Positions 23,776 to 31,008 of a DNA stretch of 64,000 nucleotides are shown one piece after another (within the stretch, counting starts at the first letter, position 1; each line of letters begins with the position of its first letter). The translations under genes were made by a program, and so were the position numbers. Under the pieces are notes generated by a model that ran no database searches, was not told the origin of the DNA, and saw only the letters and a program-made list of their open reading frames with translations. The DNA is from Alkaliphilus metalliredigens QYMF (GTDB lineage: Bacteria; Bacillota; Clostridia; Peptostreptococcales; Natronincolaceae): the NCBI RefSeq assembly GCF_000016985.1, contig NC_009633.1, positions 248,001 through 312,000 on the forward strand, in the 5' to 3' direction.

Positions 23776-25716
23776 ATGGATAAACAGATTGCTAGCAATA
23801 GCTTGATGGAGAAATTAATAGCTATAGGCTGGCGAAAAATCGCAATCGTAATGGTTACAGTAACTTTTTTTGCCTTTCAGATGTACTTGGCTTTCATTAG
23901 GCCATTACAGCCATTGATGCAAAATCCGCTTCACTTTATATTGGCTTTGGCTATCGCCATTCTTTACTACCCTGTAGTCAAAAAAACAAAGGATGATGAA
24001 TTGCCTAAATGGAAAAAAATGCTACCTATTATAGACATGATTATTTTAGCTTCACTAATATTTATGGCGTATTATTACATGACAAATGAGTATAGAATCG
24101 TACACAGAATTCAAAATATTGATCCATTAATTACGATGGACTATGTGATAATGTTTATGACTGTAGGGATTCTACTGGAATGTGTGCGTCGGATTCTTGG
24201 TGCTAACCTCCTAATATTTATATTTTTGTTTATTGGATATGCATGGTTAGGACCATATATGCCTACGGTTATATCTCACAGTGGATTTACCCTTAGAAGA
24301 TTTACGGAATTAATGGTAATGGGAACGGGTGGGGTATATGGAGCTCCCTTAAATGCATCAGCAGGATTTTTATACTATTTCATTATATTTGGTGCGCTGT
24401 TTGCTGACTGTGGAAGCGAATCTGTACTGATGGATATAGGCATGAAGGCTGGTAGTAAGGGGTCTGGAGGACCTGCAAAGGCAGCGATTTTATCCAGTGG
24501 ATTATTAGGTATGATCAATGGTAGCGCTGTAGCAAATGTATCGACCACTGGTGTCATGACAATACCAATGATGAAGAGAATAGGATACAAGTCACATGAA
24601 GCAGGCGCAATTGAGGCTGTAGCTTCTACGGGAGGGCAAATCATGCCACCTATAATGGGGGTTGGAGCTTTTATAATGGCTGAAATGATCGGGGTGCCCT
24701 ATGGTCAAATAGCTCTAGCTGCAACCATACCCGCATTAGCTTATTTTGGTTCTTTATTTATTCTCGTTGACCTATTAGCTAGAAAAAGACAGATATCAGG
24801 AGAACATGTGGCTGAAGAAATTAAAACAGAACCTATTCTAAAAAGACTATATCTTTTGATTCCTATTTTACTTGTTGTAATATTTATAGTTAGAGGCGCA
24901 TCTCTGATGCGTTCTGCGTTGATAGGTACAGCTGCCATTATAGTCATTAACATTTTAAGAGGGAAAAACGGACTAAGTGCTAAAGAGCTAATTAATAGCT
25001 TCTTTAAAGGAACAAAGCAGGTGGCAGAGATTGCTGTACCCACAGCTTCCAGTGGGATTATCATTGGAATTGTCGTGATGTCAGGTTTAGCCAATAAGTT
25101 AGCAGCAATCATTTCTTCAGTAGGTGGAAATAATATGGCGTTTGCTCTTGTTATTACAACACTAGGATGTATGGTTCTAGGTATGGCCCTACCTACAGTT
25201 GCTGCATATCTGGCGGCGTATATACTATTTATGCCGTCCTTAATTAACTTAGGAATTCCTTCGTTACCAGCAAATATGTTTATTTTCTATTTTGGTATCA
25301 TTGCACAAATAACGCCTCCAGTATGCCTGGCATCATTTGCAGCTGCAGGTATTGCTGAGGCAAGTGCCTGGAAAACCGGGTGGACTGCATTTCGATATGC
25401 GTTAGTTGCTTTTCTGGTCCCCTTTGTATTTGTATATAAACCAGAAATCCTTCTTATGGGAACTGTCATGGATACAATCCTTGCAACAATTGTATTATTC
25501 ATAGGCACCTTTTTCCTGGCTTCTGCTATAGCTGGACATCTCTTTATTCCACTTAACACAAAACTAAAGAGGTACTCACTGCTTATTTGTGCCATTATGG
25601 TAATATTGCCGGAGCCGCTAACTTCAATGATCGGAATCGTAGCTGGTATAGCTATTGCGACTGTGTACTTTAAGAGTAGCAAAAAAATAACGGAAGTAAC
25701 GGTGTCAGGCACTTAA
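23776..25716 (+). CDS. TRAP transporter fused small/large permease (DctQM type, TAXI-associated)
   Basis: The 646-residue polytopic protein has an N-terminal four-helix DctQ-like part (about residues 20-160) joined to a DctM domain. The DctM part carries GLLGMINGSAVANVSTTGVMTIPMMKRIGY, ASTGGQIMPPIMGVGAFIMAE, a LPTVAAYLAAYILF segment and IAQITPPVCLASFAAAGIA, typical of TAXI-TRAP permeases. It imports the ligand bound by the preceding receptor using a sodium gradient. The start has TTAGGAGGC. The last residues (VTVSGT) and stop run into a REP at 25701, so the native C-terminal tail has been replaced or trimmed. Confidence 0.92.
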   Translation: MDKQIASNSLMEKLIAIGWRKIAIVMVTVTFFAFQMYLAFIRPLQPLMQNPLHFILALAIAILYYPVVKKTKDDELPKWKKMLPIIDMIILASLIFMAYYYMTNEYRIVHRIQNIDPLITMDYVIMFMTVGILLECVRRILGANLLIFIFLFIGYAWLGPYMPTVISHSGFTLRRFTELMVMGTGGVYGAPLNASAGFLYYFIIFGALFADCGSESVLMDIGMKAGSKGSGGPAKAAILSSGLLGMINGSAVANVSTTGVMTIPMMKRIGYKSHEAGAIEAVASTGGQIMPPIMGVGAFIMAEMIGVPYGQIALAATIPALAYFGSLFILVDLLARKRQISGEHVAEEIKTEPILKRLYLLIPILLVVIFIVRGASLMRSALIGTAAIIVINILRGKNGLSAKELINSFFKGTKQVAEIAVPTASSGIIIGIVVMSGLANKLAAIISSVGGNNMAFALVITTLGCMVLGMALPTVAAYLAAYILFMPSLINLGIPSLPANMFIFYFGIIAQITPPVCLASFAAAGIAEASAWKTGWTAFRYALVAFLVPFVFVYKPEILLMGTVMDTILATIVLFIGTFFLASAIAGHLFIPLNTKLKRYSLLICAIMVILPEPLTSMIGIVAGIAIATVYFKSSKKITEVTVSGT

Positions 25717-25722
25717 CTTATT
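25701..25722 (+). repeat. REP element forming the end of the TRAP permease gene
   Basis: A GTGTCAGGCACTTAACTT copy whose bases encode the last residues and stop of the permease. A second TTAACTTATT follows directly. It is the first part of a REP plus RAYT-leader block. Confidence 0.8.
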
Positions 25723-25739
25723 AACTTATTTCAAATTAA

Positions 25740-25871
25740 AACACCTTTTGGTAAAATGAAACCAGGAGGTGTTTTTTATTGGGAAGAAAATCAAGGGTAG
25801 GGTCACAGTCCCTCATGCTTCATGACAGTGCATCAGTTTCTCTGTCCCTGTTAAAGGTCTGGAGACAATGA
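25740..25871 (+). pseudogene. Orphan RAYT leader hairpin with the first codons of a RAYT gene
   Basis: AACACCTTTTGGT (25740-25752) pairs with ACCAGGAGGTGTT (25761-25773), nearly identical to the leaders at 3319 and 6695. A TTG at 25779 begins MGRKSRVG, matching the intact RAYT start for about eight codons. The sequence then diverges and meets a stop near 25871. This is a transposase remnant cut just after its start. The rest of the gap to 26036 shows no gene. Confidence 0.7.
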
Positions 25872-26036
25872 GATGGTTCTCTAAATAAGTGATTCCTTAA
25901 ATGAAGGACTTATGTCACTAGAATACTATAGAAAAAACATATAAAAACTGATAATATTAAAGTATCGACTAGATAGGGAGACGAAGGGGTCTGCTTTTTT
26001 GTATATAAAAAGATATGATTCAAGGGGGAGAATTGT

Positions 26037-26153
26037 TTGGCTAGGGTTGCAAGGGAAAGGAGCAGTACAGGAATATATCATGTAATGTTTCGAGGAATTA
26101 ATAGGCAGACTATTTTTGAAGATGAGGAAGATCTAAATGGAGGCGATATCAAA
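26037..26153 (+). pseudogene. N-terminal stub of a second Y1-type transposase fused to the next gene
   Basis: From a TTG with AGGGGGA upstream, the first 33 or so residues (ARERSSTGIYHVMFRGINRQ, then TIFEDEED) are the start of a Y1/HUH transposase of a different RAYT subgroup from the one at 3357. The HUH and Tyr regions are missing. The frame runs straight into the plasmid ORF-3-like gene, giving a chimeric open frame. The downstream gene has its own ribosome site, so the stub is probably just debris. Confidence 0.7.
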
Positions 26154-26888
26154 GTGAAATCATACATTATAAGAATCGAACTGGAGAAATCAAATCCATT
26201 AATTTGGAGAAGGGTCATCATGCCAGCAGGGGCGACATTCAATAGACTTCATGATGTCATACAAAACGTGACCAATTTTCAGAGCGGGTATCCAAGTTCA
26301 GGGTATCATTTATTTGAATTTGACCTAACCGAAGAGAATATGCTCGTCACCAACGATGAACAAGCATATCTTGAACATCAGCATTATAAGAAGAATAAAG
26401 CCATGTATGAAGAGCGATTAAAGACAATACCCCCAGAAATGATAGTATTTGAGAAGAACTACCAGGAAAGATTAAAAATTGAAGTTCGTAAGCCTACTGG
26501 ATTAAAGATAGATGATTCTCTAGAAAAATACAAGGAAATCAGATATAATTATGACTTCGGAGATGACTGGCATTTTACAGTAAAGCTTGAAGAGATCGTT
26601 GATGATTATTACTTTGGTTTTCCAACACTACTTGATGGAGTAGAGACAGCTCCACCTGAGGATGTGGGTGGGATCCATGGGTTTTATGAGTTTCTAAAAG
26701 CTTATCGTGATCCAAAGCATCCTGAATATGAGGATATAAAGACGTGGGCTGAATCTTTATATTTCAGAGAGTATGATCCTGACTGGATAAACGAAAGACT
26801 CAAGGGGATTAACTATAAGAAAACCGAGTGGGACAACATTAACCATGAGCGGTACAATATAATAGAAGATAAGTATCGGAAGAAGTGA
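26154..26888 (+). CDS. Plasmid pRiA4b ORF-3-like family protein, full-length copy
   Basis: The preferred start is GTG at 26154 with GGAGG at 26139-26143; it is in frame with the transposase stub. The protein has 244 residues. It shows the family motifs YIIRIELEKSNPLIWRRVIM, GATFNRLHDVIQNVTNFQ and YDFGDDWHFTVKLEEIVDDY, and a C-terminal ENVGG-like PPEDVGGIHGFYEFLKAY with DPDWINERLK. The fold is seen alone or fused to other domains, often near mobile elements; the function is unknown. A truncated second copy lies at 35240. Both are near REPs and RAYT debris, which suggests co-mobilisation. Confidence 0.82.
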   Translation: MKSYIIRIELEKSNPLIWRRVIMPAGATFNRLHDVIQNVTNFQSGYPSSGYHLFEFDLTEENMLVTNDEQAYLEHQHYKKNKAMYEERLKTIPPEMIVFEKNYQERLKIEVRKPTGLKIDDSLEKYKEIRYNYDFGDDWHFTVKLEEIVDDYYFGFPTLLDGVETAPPEDVGGIHGFYEFLKAYRDPKHPEYEDIKTWAESLYFREYDPDWINERLKGINYKKTEWDNINHERYNIIEDKYRKK

Positions 26889-26916
26889 ACCATGCCTTAT
26901 GGCAGTAATAAAAAAT

Positions 26917-27236
26917 ACAAGAAGCGCTGCTCATGAAGAAGAGATTCATGCGGCTCTTCCGCATCATAGAACGGATGCTATTTTACGTAGAGAAAACTTA
27001 GATCGTTATGATGATCGAGATGACATTCGAGTAAATCTTATACGAAGCTATGAAAGATTAATGCAGTTTATAGCAAAGCATCTCAATGATAAATTCTATC
27101 TTGAAGGTGATCAGCGGGTGAGTTTAAGGGATAAGATTTTTAGAGAAGCGATTTCTAATCTATTAATCCATAGAGAATTTTCAAATCCATTCCCTGCGAA
27201 ATTGGTAATCGAAACGAATCGGGCAGAACGACCAAC
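26917..27236 (+). pseudogene. Duplicated internal fragment of the AlbA_2/HATPase gene
   Basis: The translation EEIHAALPHHRTDAILRREN and the following roughly 80 residues match the gene at 10377 (about 11030-11310) almost perfectly, with mostly synonymous base changes. The fragment lacks both the AlbA_2 domain and the winged helix. It begins abruptly after the ORF-3-like gene and ends at a REP (27237), where the matching gene would continue with the MNRVYIEN segment. Together with the LCP fragment this is a second case of an internal gene piece copied up to a REP border. It is not expected to encode a functional protein. Confidence 0.82.
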
Positions 27237-27275
27237 GCTGCCAGGCACTTAACTTATCCAGGCACTTAACTTATT
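27237..27275 (+). repeat. Tandem double REP element
   Basis: A full core (CTGCCAGGCACTTAACTTAT, 27237-27256) is followed directly by a second CCAGGCACTTAACTTATT (27258-27275). This is the only tandem pair with full-length cores in the window. Confidence 0.75.
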
Positions 27276-27282
27276 AAGAGTA

Positions 27283-27328
27283 GAACACTTTATTAGTCAC
27301 ATTTCGGAGATAATGAAGTGTTCTTTTT
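27283..27328 (+). terminator. Strong terminator hairpin, copy B of a duplicated block
   Basis: GAACACTTTATTA (27283-27295) pairs with TAATGAAGTGTTC (27311-27323) with one G-U, has the same 15-base loop as the copy at 12273, and is followed by TTTTT. It ends transcription before the ABC transporter promoter. Confidence 0.8.
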
Positions 27329-27350
27329 ATTGTGCAATATCCTCAGATAA

Positions 27351-27379
27351 TTGAAAAATCTCACTATGTAGGATATAAT
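27351..27379 (+). promoter_or_regulatory. Sigma-A type promoter for the ABC transporter
   Basis: TTGAAA (27351-27356) and TATAAT (27374-27379) are separated by exactly 17 bases, 46 bases before the ATPase start. Confidence 0.75.
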
Positions 27380-27425
27380 TAATCCACAAAATATATTGAT
27401 GAAAGTAAGAGGAGTAGAGGAATAG

Positions 27426-28346
27426 ATGAATCCAATAATCGAGGTTAAAAATTTTACTAAAAAATACGGGGACTTTATCGCTGTAAATGACATTTCTTTT
27501 GATGTGGAGGAGGGGACTATCTTTGCTTTTCTAGGACCAAATGGTGCTGGAAAGAGTACAACGATAAATACATTATGTACAATATTTGAAAAGACATCAG
27601 GAAGCCTTGTAATTGATGGAAAAGATGTGACTACACAAAAAAGTGAAGTCAGATCTACGATTGGTGTTGTGTTCCAAGATTCAACCTTAGATTCAAAAAT
27701 GACAATTGATGAAAACCTTAAAATGCACTGTGTTTTTTATAATGTCCCTAAAAAAGAAGTTGAAGAACGTATACAGTTTGTCTTGAACTTAGTTGATTTA
27801 TTAGGCGAAAGAAATAAATTAGTTGGGGCGCTATCAGGTGGCATGAAACGCCGTGTAGAAATTGCCCGTGGACTCATACACTTTCCAAAGGTTTTATTTC
27901 TTGATGAACCGACAACAGGGCTGGATCCACAAACTCGGTCTCATATTTGGGAATATATCATGAAACTTCAAAAGGAAAGAAATATTACAATCTTTCTCAC
28001 GACACATTATATGGAAGAAGCGGAAATATGCAATAAGATTGCGATAATCGATGGTGGAATCATCGTCGCTCATGATACGCCATATGCTCTTAAAAAAGAG
28101 TTCACAAAAGATAAGGCTTATATCACAACAGAGAAAGGACCAGAGCTTGAGCAGTTGTTAGCACAATATGAATTACAATATGTAAAAAAGGAAGGTTATT
28201 ATAAGGTTGATGCTGAAAAAACTGACCTCTTATTACAGGTTCTAAGTCTGCAAAAAGAAGATATCACTGATATAGAAATAAAAAAGGGTACCTTCAATGA
28301 TGTTTTCTTAGAAATAACTGGGAAAAAGATTAGGGAGGATGCATAA
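27426..28346 (+). CDS. ABC-2 type transporter ATP-binding protein (DrrA-like)
   Basis: The 306-residue ATPase has Walker A GPNGAGKSTT at about residue 39, Q-loop VFQDSTLDSKM, ABC signature LSGGMKRRVEIARGL, Walker B VLFLDEPTTGLDPQT and the H-loop TTHYMEEAEICNKIAIIDGG. A C-terminal domain of about 90 residues, as in DrrA/NatA-type exporters, follows. It would energise the permease encoded next, with an 8-base overlap. Substrates of this family include drugs, antibiotics and Na+; nothing here identifies the cargo. The start has GAGGAATAG. Confidence 0.93.
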   Translation: MNPIIEVKNFTKKYGDFIAVNDISFDVEEGTIFAFLGPNGAGKSTTINTLCTIFEKTSGSLVIDGKDVTTQKSEVRSTIGVVFQDSTLDSKMTIDENLKMHCVFYNVPKKEVEERIQFVLNLVDLLGERNKLVGALSGGMKRRVEIARGLIHFPKVLFLDEPTTGLDPQTRSHIWEYIMKLQKERNITIFLTTHYMEEAEICNKIAIIDGGIIVAHDTPYALKKEFTKDKAYITTEKGPELEQLLAQYELQYVKKEGYYKVDAEKTDLLLQVLSLQKEDITDIEIKKGTFNDVFLEITGKKIREDA

Positions 28347-29184
28347 TATGAACACAGTATTTGCATTATGGAAAAGAGGGCTGAAAGCCTTTATAAGAAA
28401 TAGAACAGGATTGATTTTTTCACTTATCTTTCCATTTTTCTTTGTTTATGTGTTTGGTGCAATTTTCAAAAATGAATTTATACAGAATCCCATTGCATAT
28501 ATGCTCTCTGGGGTTATCATCGCTACCGTTTTTGAAAGTGCACTTAATCTAGCCTCCACCACGGTTGATGATATGGTCAGTGGATTTATGAAAGAAGTTT
28601 TGGTTTCTCCTGCTAAAAGAATATCCGTTGCAATTGGACAACTATTATCAGCTGCCACTGTGTCTACGATTCAAGGGATTTTAATTTTAGTGATTGGTTT
28701 ATTTGTAGGGATTAGGTTTACCACATGGACTACACCTCTATTCGTTCTTTTAGCCATGATTTGTGTAGGACTTGTGTTTTCGGGTGTTGGGCTATTTCTA
28801 GCAACGATTGTACGCAGTGGTCAAACTTTTCAAATTATTAAAACGGCAGTCACAATGCCCTTAACGTTTTTATCCGGGGCATATATTCCGATAGCGATGT
28901 TACCTACTTCACTTCAATATGTTGCTCGTATTAATCCAATGACCTACGCAACAGCTTTTTTTCGTACGATTGTTTTGGAAAAAACAAATTTATCAACAGC
29001 AGAACTTGTGAAAGAGGGATTAGCCATTGATATAAATGGTTTTATTGTGACACCGATTATGTCCTTTGCTATTCTTGTAGCTGTAGGCTTAATTTTTTTA
29101 GTATTATCAACAAATTCATTCATTAGAACAGATTTTTCTCGTCTTAACAGAAGTGCCACTGATGCTAACGAGATATGGGGTTAG
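28339..29184 (+). CDS. ABC-2 type transporter permease
   Basis: The 281-residue integral membrane protein has six predicted helices and the ABC-2 membrane features. These are an N-terminal amphipathic region (FALWKRGLKAFIRNRTGLIFSL), a SGVIIATVFESALNLASTTVDDMVSGFMKEVLVSP loop and the TMPLTFLSGAYIPIAMLP motif before the last helices (ARINPMTYATAFFR). It overlaps the ATPase gene, so the two are translationally coupled. The frame opens at ATG 28339; a second ATG at 28348 is equally possible. A REP follows shortly after the stop. Confidence 0.92.
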   Translation: MHNMNTVFALWKRGLKAFIRNRTGLIFSLIFPFFFVYVFGAIFKNEFIQNPIAYMLSGVIIATVFESALNLASTTVDDMVSGFMKEVLVSPAKRISVAIGQLLSAATVSTIQGILILVIGLFVGIRFTTWTTPLFVLLAMICVGLVFSGVGLFLATIVRSGQTFQIIKTAVTMPLTFLSGAYIPIAMLPTSLQYVARINPMTYATAFFRTIVLEKTNLSTAELVKEGLAIDINGFIVTPIMSFAILVAVGLIFLVLSTNSFIRTDFSRLNRSATDANEIWG

Positions 29185-29199
29185 GGTTAGCACTTGAGA

Positions 29200-29219
29200 G
29201 TGTCTGGTACTTAACTTAT
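29200..29219 (+). repeat. Degenerate REP element
   Basis: GTGTCTGGTACTTAACTTAT, a variant core after the ABC permease stop. It abuts the minus-strand terminator at 29232. Confidence 0.6.
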
Positions 29220-29231
29220 ATGAGGTAAAAT

Positions 29232-29254
29232 AAAAAAGCCCCGTTTAAGGGGCC
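29232..29254 (-). terminator. Rho-independent terminator of a minus-strand remnant gene
   Basis: On the minus strand, GCCCC/GGGGC arms around a 6-base loop are followed by TTTTTTATTTT. It sits immediately after the stop of the AAA/DUF4143 remnant, so the gene end is original. Confidence 0.75.
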
Positions 29255-29258
29255 TAAA

Positions 29259-29453
29259 CTACTCAAGTAAAAAATCTAAGATGTTTTGAACTTTAATACC
29301 GGAATAGTCGTTGAAAATAGTTTGATCCATGGTAAGAATATATTTTGGATAATTATCGGATATGGATTGTAGAGGGCGTAATTCACGCTCTCTAGTCATT
29401 TCATCTAGAATTGTAGCAGAAACTTGATAGTATATTTTTTCAAGAACCCACAA
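29259..29453 (-). pseudogene. C-terminal remnant of an AAA/DUF4143-type ATPase gene
   Basis: The roughly 60 residues (IYYQVSATILDEMTRERELR, then YPKYILTMDQTIFNDYSGIKVQNILDFLLE) match the C-terminal end of the DUF4143-containing AAA ATPases, usually about 400 residues. Everything upstream is missing. The break lies at a short duplication (CAAGAACCCACAAGAACCCA) next to the REP at 29462. The terminator after the stop is preserved. It is another gene cut at a REP border, and the only minus-strand remnant. Confidence 0.7.
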
Positions 29454-29461
29454 GAACCCAC

Positions 29462-29483
29462 GGTGCCAGGCACTTAACTTGTT
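29462..29483 (+). repeat. REP element
   Basis: GTGCCAGGCACTTAACTTGTT copy, preceded by AAGAACCCAC. It separates the truncated DUF4143 remnant from the broken AAA ATPase gene. Confidence 0.8.
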
Positions 29484-29530
29484 ATACCAGTGATGGAAAA
29501 TAGAACAGCTTAAGAGTGGAGGTTTTAATA

Positions 29531-30450
29531 ATGTTAATTGATTATAGATTTGCGAATTTCAGGTCGTTTAAAGAAATGGCCAGTCTATCTATGACAGCAG
29601 GCAGACAAACTACACTGAATGATAATTTGATCAGGGAGTATGATTTAAGAATTGTTCCTTCAGCTGTTATATACGGAGCTAATATGAGACAGAGTTATTC
29701 TTATCAAGAGCATTTAAAAGTACAATCAGTAATGAACTGGCTGATATGGTACTGGATTTCTTTAAAGAAGAACTCATTGTGGTCAGTGATTTTACACTAA
29801 AGAAAACCAATTTGACTTTTTCTCTGGAAGACAGCCCAAAGAAAGACTTTCTTGCATGGAACAAGATACTGGATGGATTCGTTAAAAATGCTGATTTGGG
29901 CCCTCAAGGGATAGCATTTAAATCGAACAAATCGGAAAATAAAGAGTCCTCAAACATGGAACTCGTATCCATCTACAAATACAATGATGAGAACATTGTT
30001 ATTCCTGCAGAGCTGATGGAATCAAGAGGAACACTTAAGCTGGTTGATTTTGCTATTCCATTTGAGAAACTCTTTAAATTAGGTGGCGTTTTTGTTCTAG
30101 ATGAGTTTGATGCAGCTATTCATCCTGAACTCATCAAAGGGATATTAGCTCTTTTTAATGACAGTGATCGCAATAAGGCTGGTGCACAATTAATCTTTAC
30201 GACGCATAATCCGATTTACTTGAATAACAAGATATTCAGAAGAGATCAGATCCGGTTCGTTGAGAAGGATACAGATTTATATGAGAGTGTTATTTATTCC
30301 TTAGCAGATTTTGGTTCAGAAGAAGTGAGGAATGATCATAATTTCTTGATCAATTATTTTAAAGGGAATTATGGAGCGCTTCCCTTCATTGACTTTTCTA
30401 AGCTGTTGAATTCAAACAGTGGTGAGGAGGACGAAGATGGAAACCTATAG
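29531..30450 (+). pseudogene. Broken AAA ATPase gene of the RloA/AbiL-like type
   Basis: The start (ATG 29531, GGAGG upstream) encodes MLIDYRFANFRSFKEMASLS, a typical OLD/RloA-like AAA_15/AAA_21 N-terminus. At VIYGAN the Walker A should follow (GANASGKSN), but the sequence is lost and replaced by MRQSYSYQ. A second frame from 29746 continues with ISK-like linker residues, GVFVLDEFDAAIHPELIKGI (Walker B) and QLIFTTHNPIYL. An internal deletion and frameshift have therefore destroyed the ATPase. Relatives pair with an RloB gene in phage-defence modules, and a short RloB-like start follows here. Confidence 0.75.
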
Positions 30451-30806
30451 AAGAAAGTACTTATGTATTTGTGATTGGGGGAATGGTATCCTTTAGTCTA
30501 CTGGGGATGCCTACGTTACTAGAGGGAGGCAGTTTATCCCCTGGTCAAACCCTTTTAGCTGGGTTTATTGCCAGTAGTACCATGATGATTCCAAGGGTTT
30601 CTGGAAGTGCTGTATTGATTATCCTAGCCAAGGTTCTAAAGACGCTTTTTTCAAAGTATCAGTCTCAAATTTTATTCTTTTTTTCAGGACTGATTTTAGG
30701 GTCCGCTAGAATGCTCTTTCTCAGTGAATTCGGGGTGTTATCCTTAATCACCTTTATGGCAGGAGTAGGGGTGGTTTATAAGTGGGGGCGTTTAAAATAC
30801 AAATAG
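30437..30806 (+). pseudogene. Chimeric debris: RloB-like start joined to a DUF368 fragment
   Basis: An ATG at 30437 overlapping the end of the ATPase frame begins METYRRKYLCICDWG, which resembles an RloB N-terminus for about 13 codons. The sequence then changes to a DUF368-type membrane protein read in another frame (30471-30806). That piece contains SPGQTLLAGFIASSTMMIPR with VSGSAVLIILA, the second-half motif of DUF368 undecaprenyl-phosphate translocases. Roughly 100 residues remain of about 280. Two unrelated genes were joined by deletion. The RloB call rests on few residues and is tentative. Confidence 0.6.
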
Positions 30807-30819
30807 TGAGTGAACCATC

Positions 30820-30830
30820 GGTGCCTAACA
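30820..30830 (+). repeat. Partial REP element
   Basis: GGTGCCTAACA preceded by GTGAACCATC, matching the usual REP flank. The tail is missing. The gap to 31008 holds nothing else apart from the terminator at 30970. Confidence 0.45.
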
Positions 30831-30969
30831 ATTTGCTAATACATTAGATAGACATGTTCTTTTATGAGGGACATTGTACTATATATTTTAAAATATGTTA
30901 ATAAGTATATACTGAATGATGAAAATATATGACATGATCTACCTAGCTATACGGATGAAGAAATAGAAG

Positions 30970-31003
30970 AGACGACCTCTAATAGAACCGTCTCTTTTTT
31001 CTT
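30970..31003. terminator. Terminator between converging units
   Basis: GAGACG and CGTCTC arms with a 16-base loop are followed by TTTTTTC on the + strand. On the minus strand the hairpin is followed by TTCTATTTCTT, just after the stop of the TcaA-like gene, so it may also serve that operon. Confidence 0.6.
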
Positions 31004-31008
31004 TAACT

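Noticed and set aside
25287-25712. 141-codon minus-strand open frame
   Set aside because: Shadow of the TRAP permease coding sequence; hydrophobic composition follows from the opposite strand.
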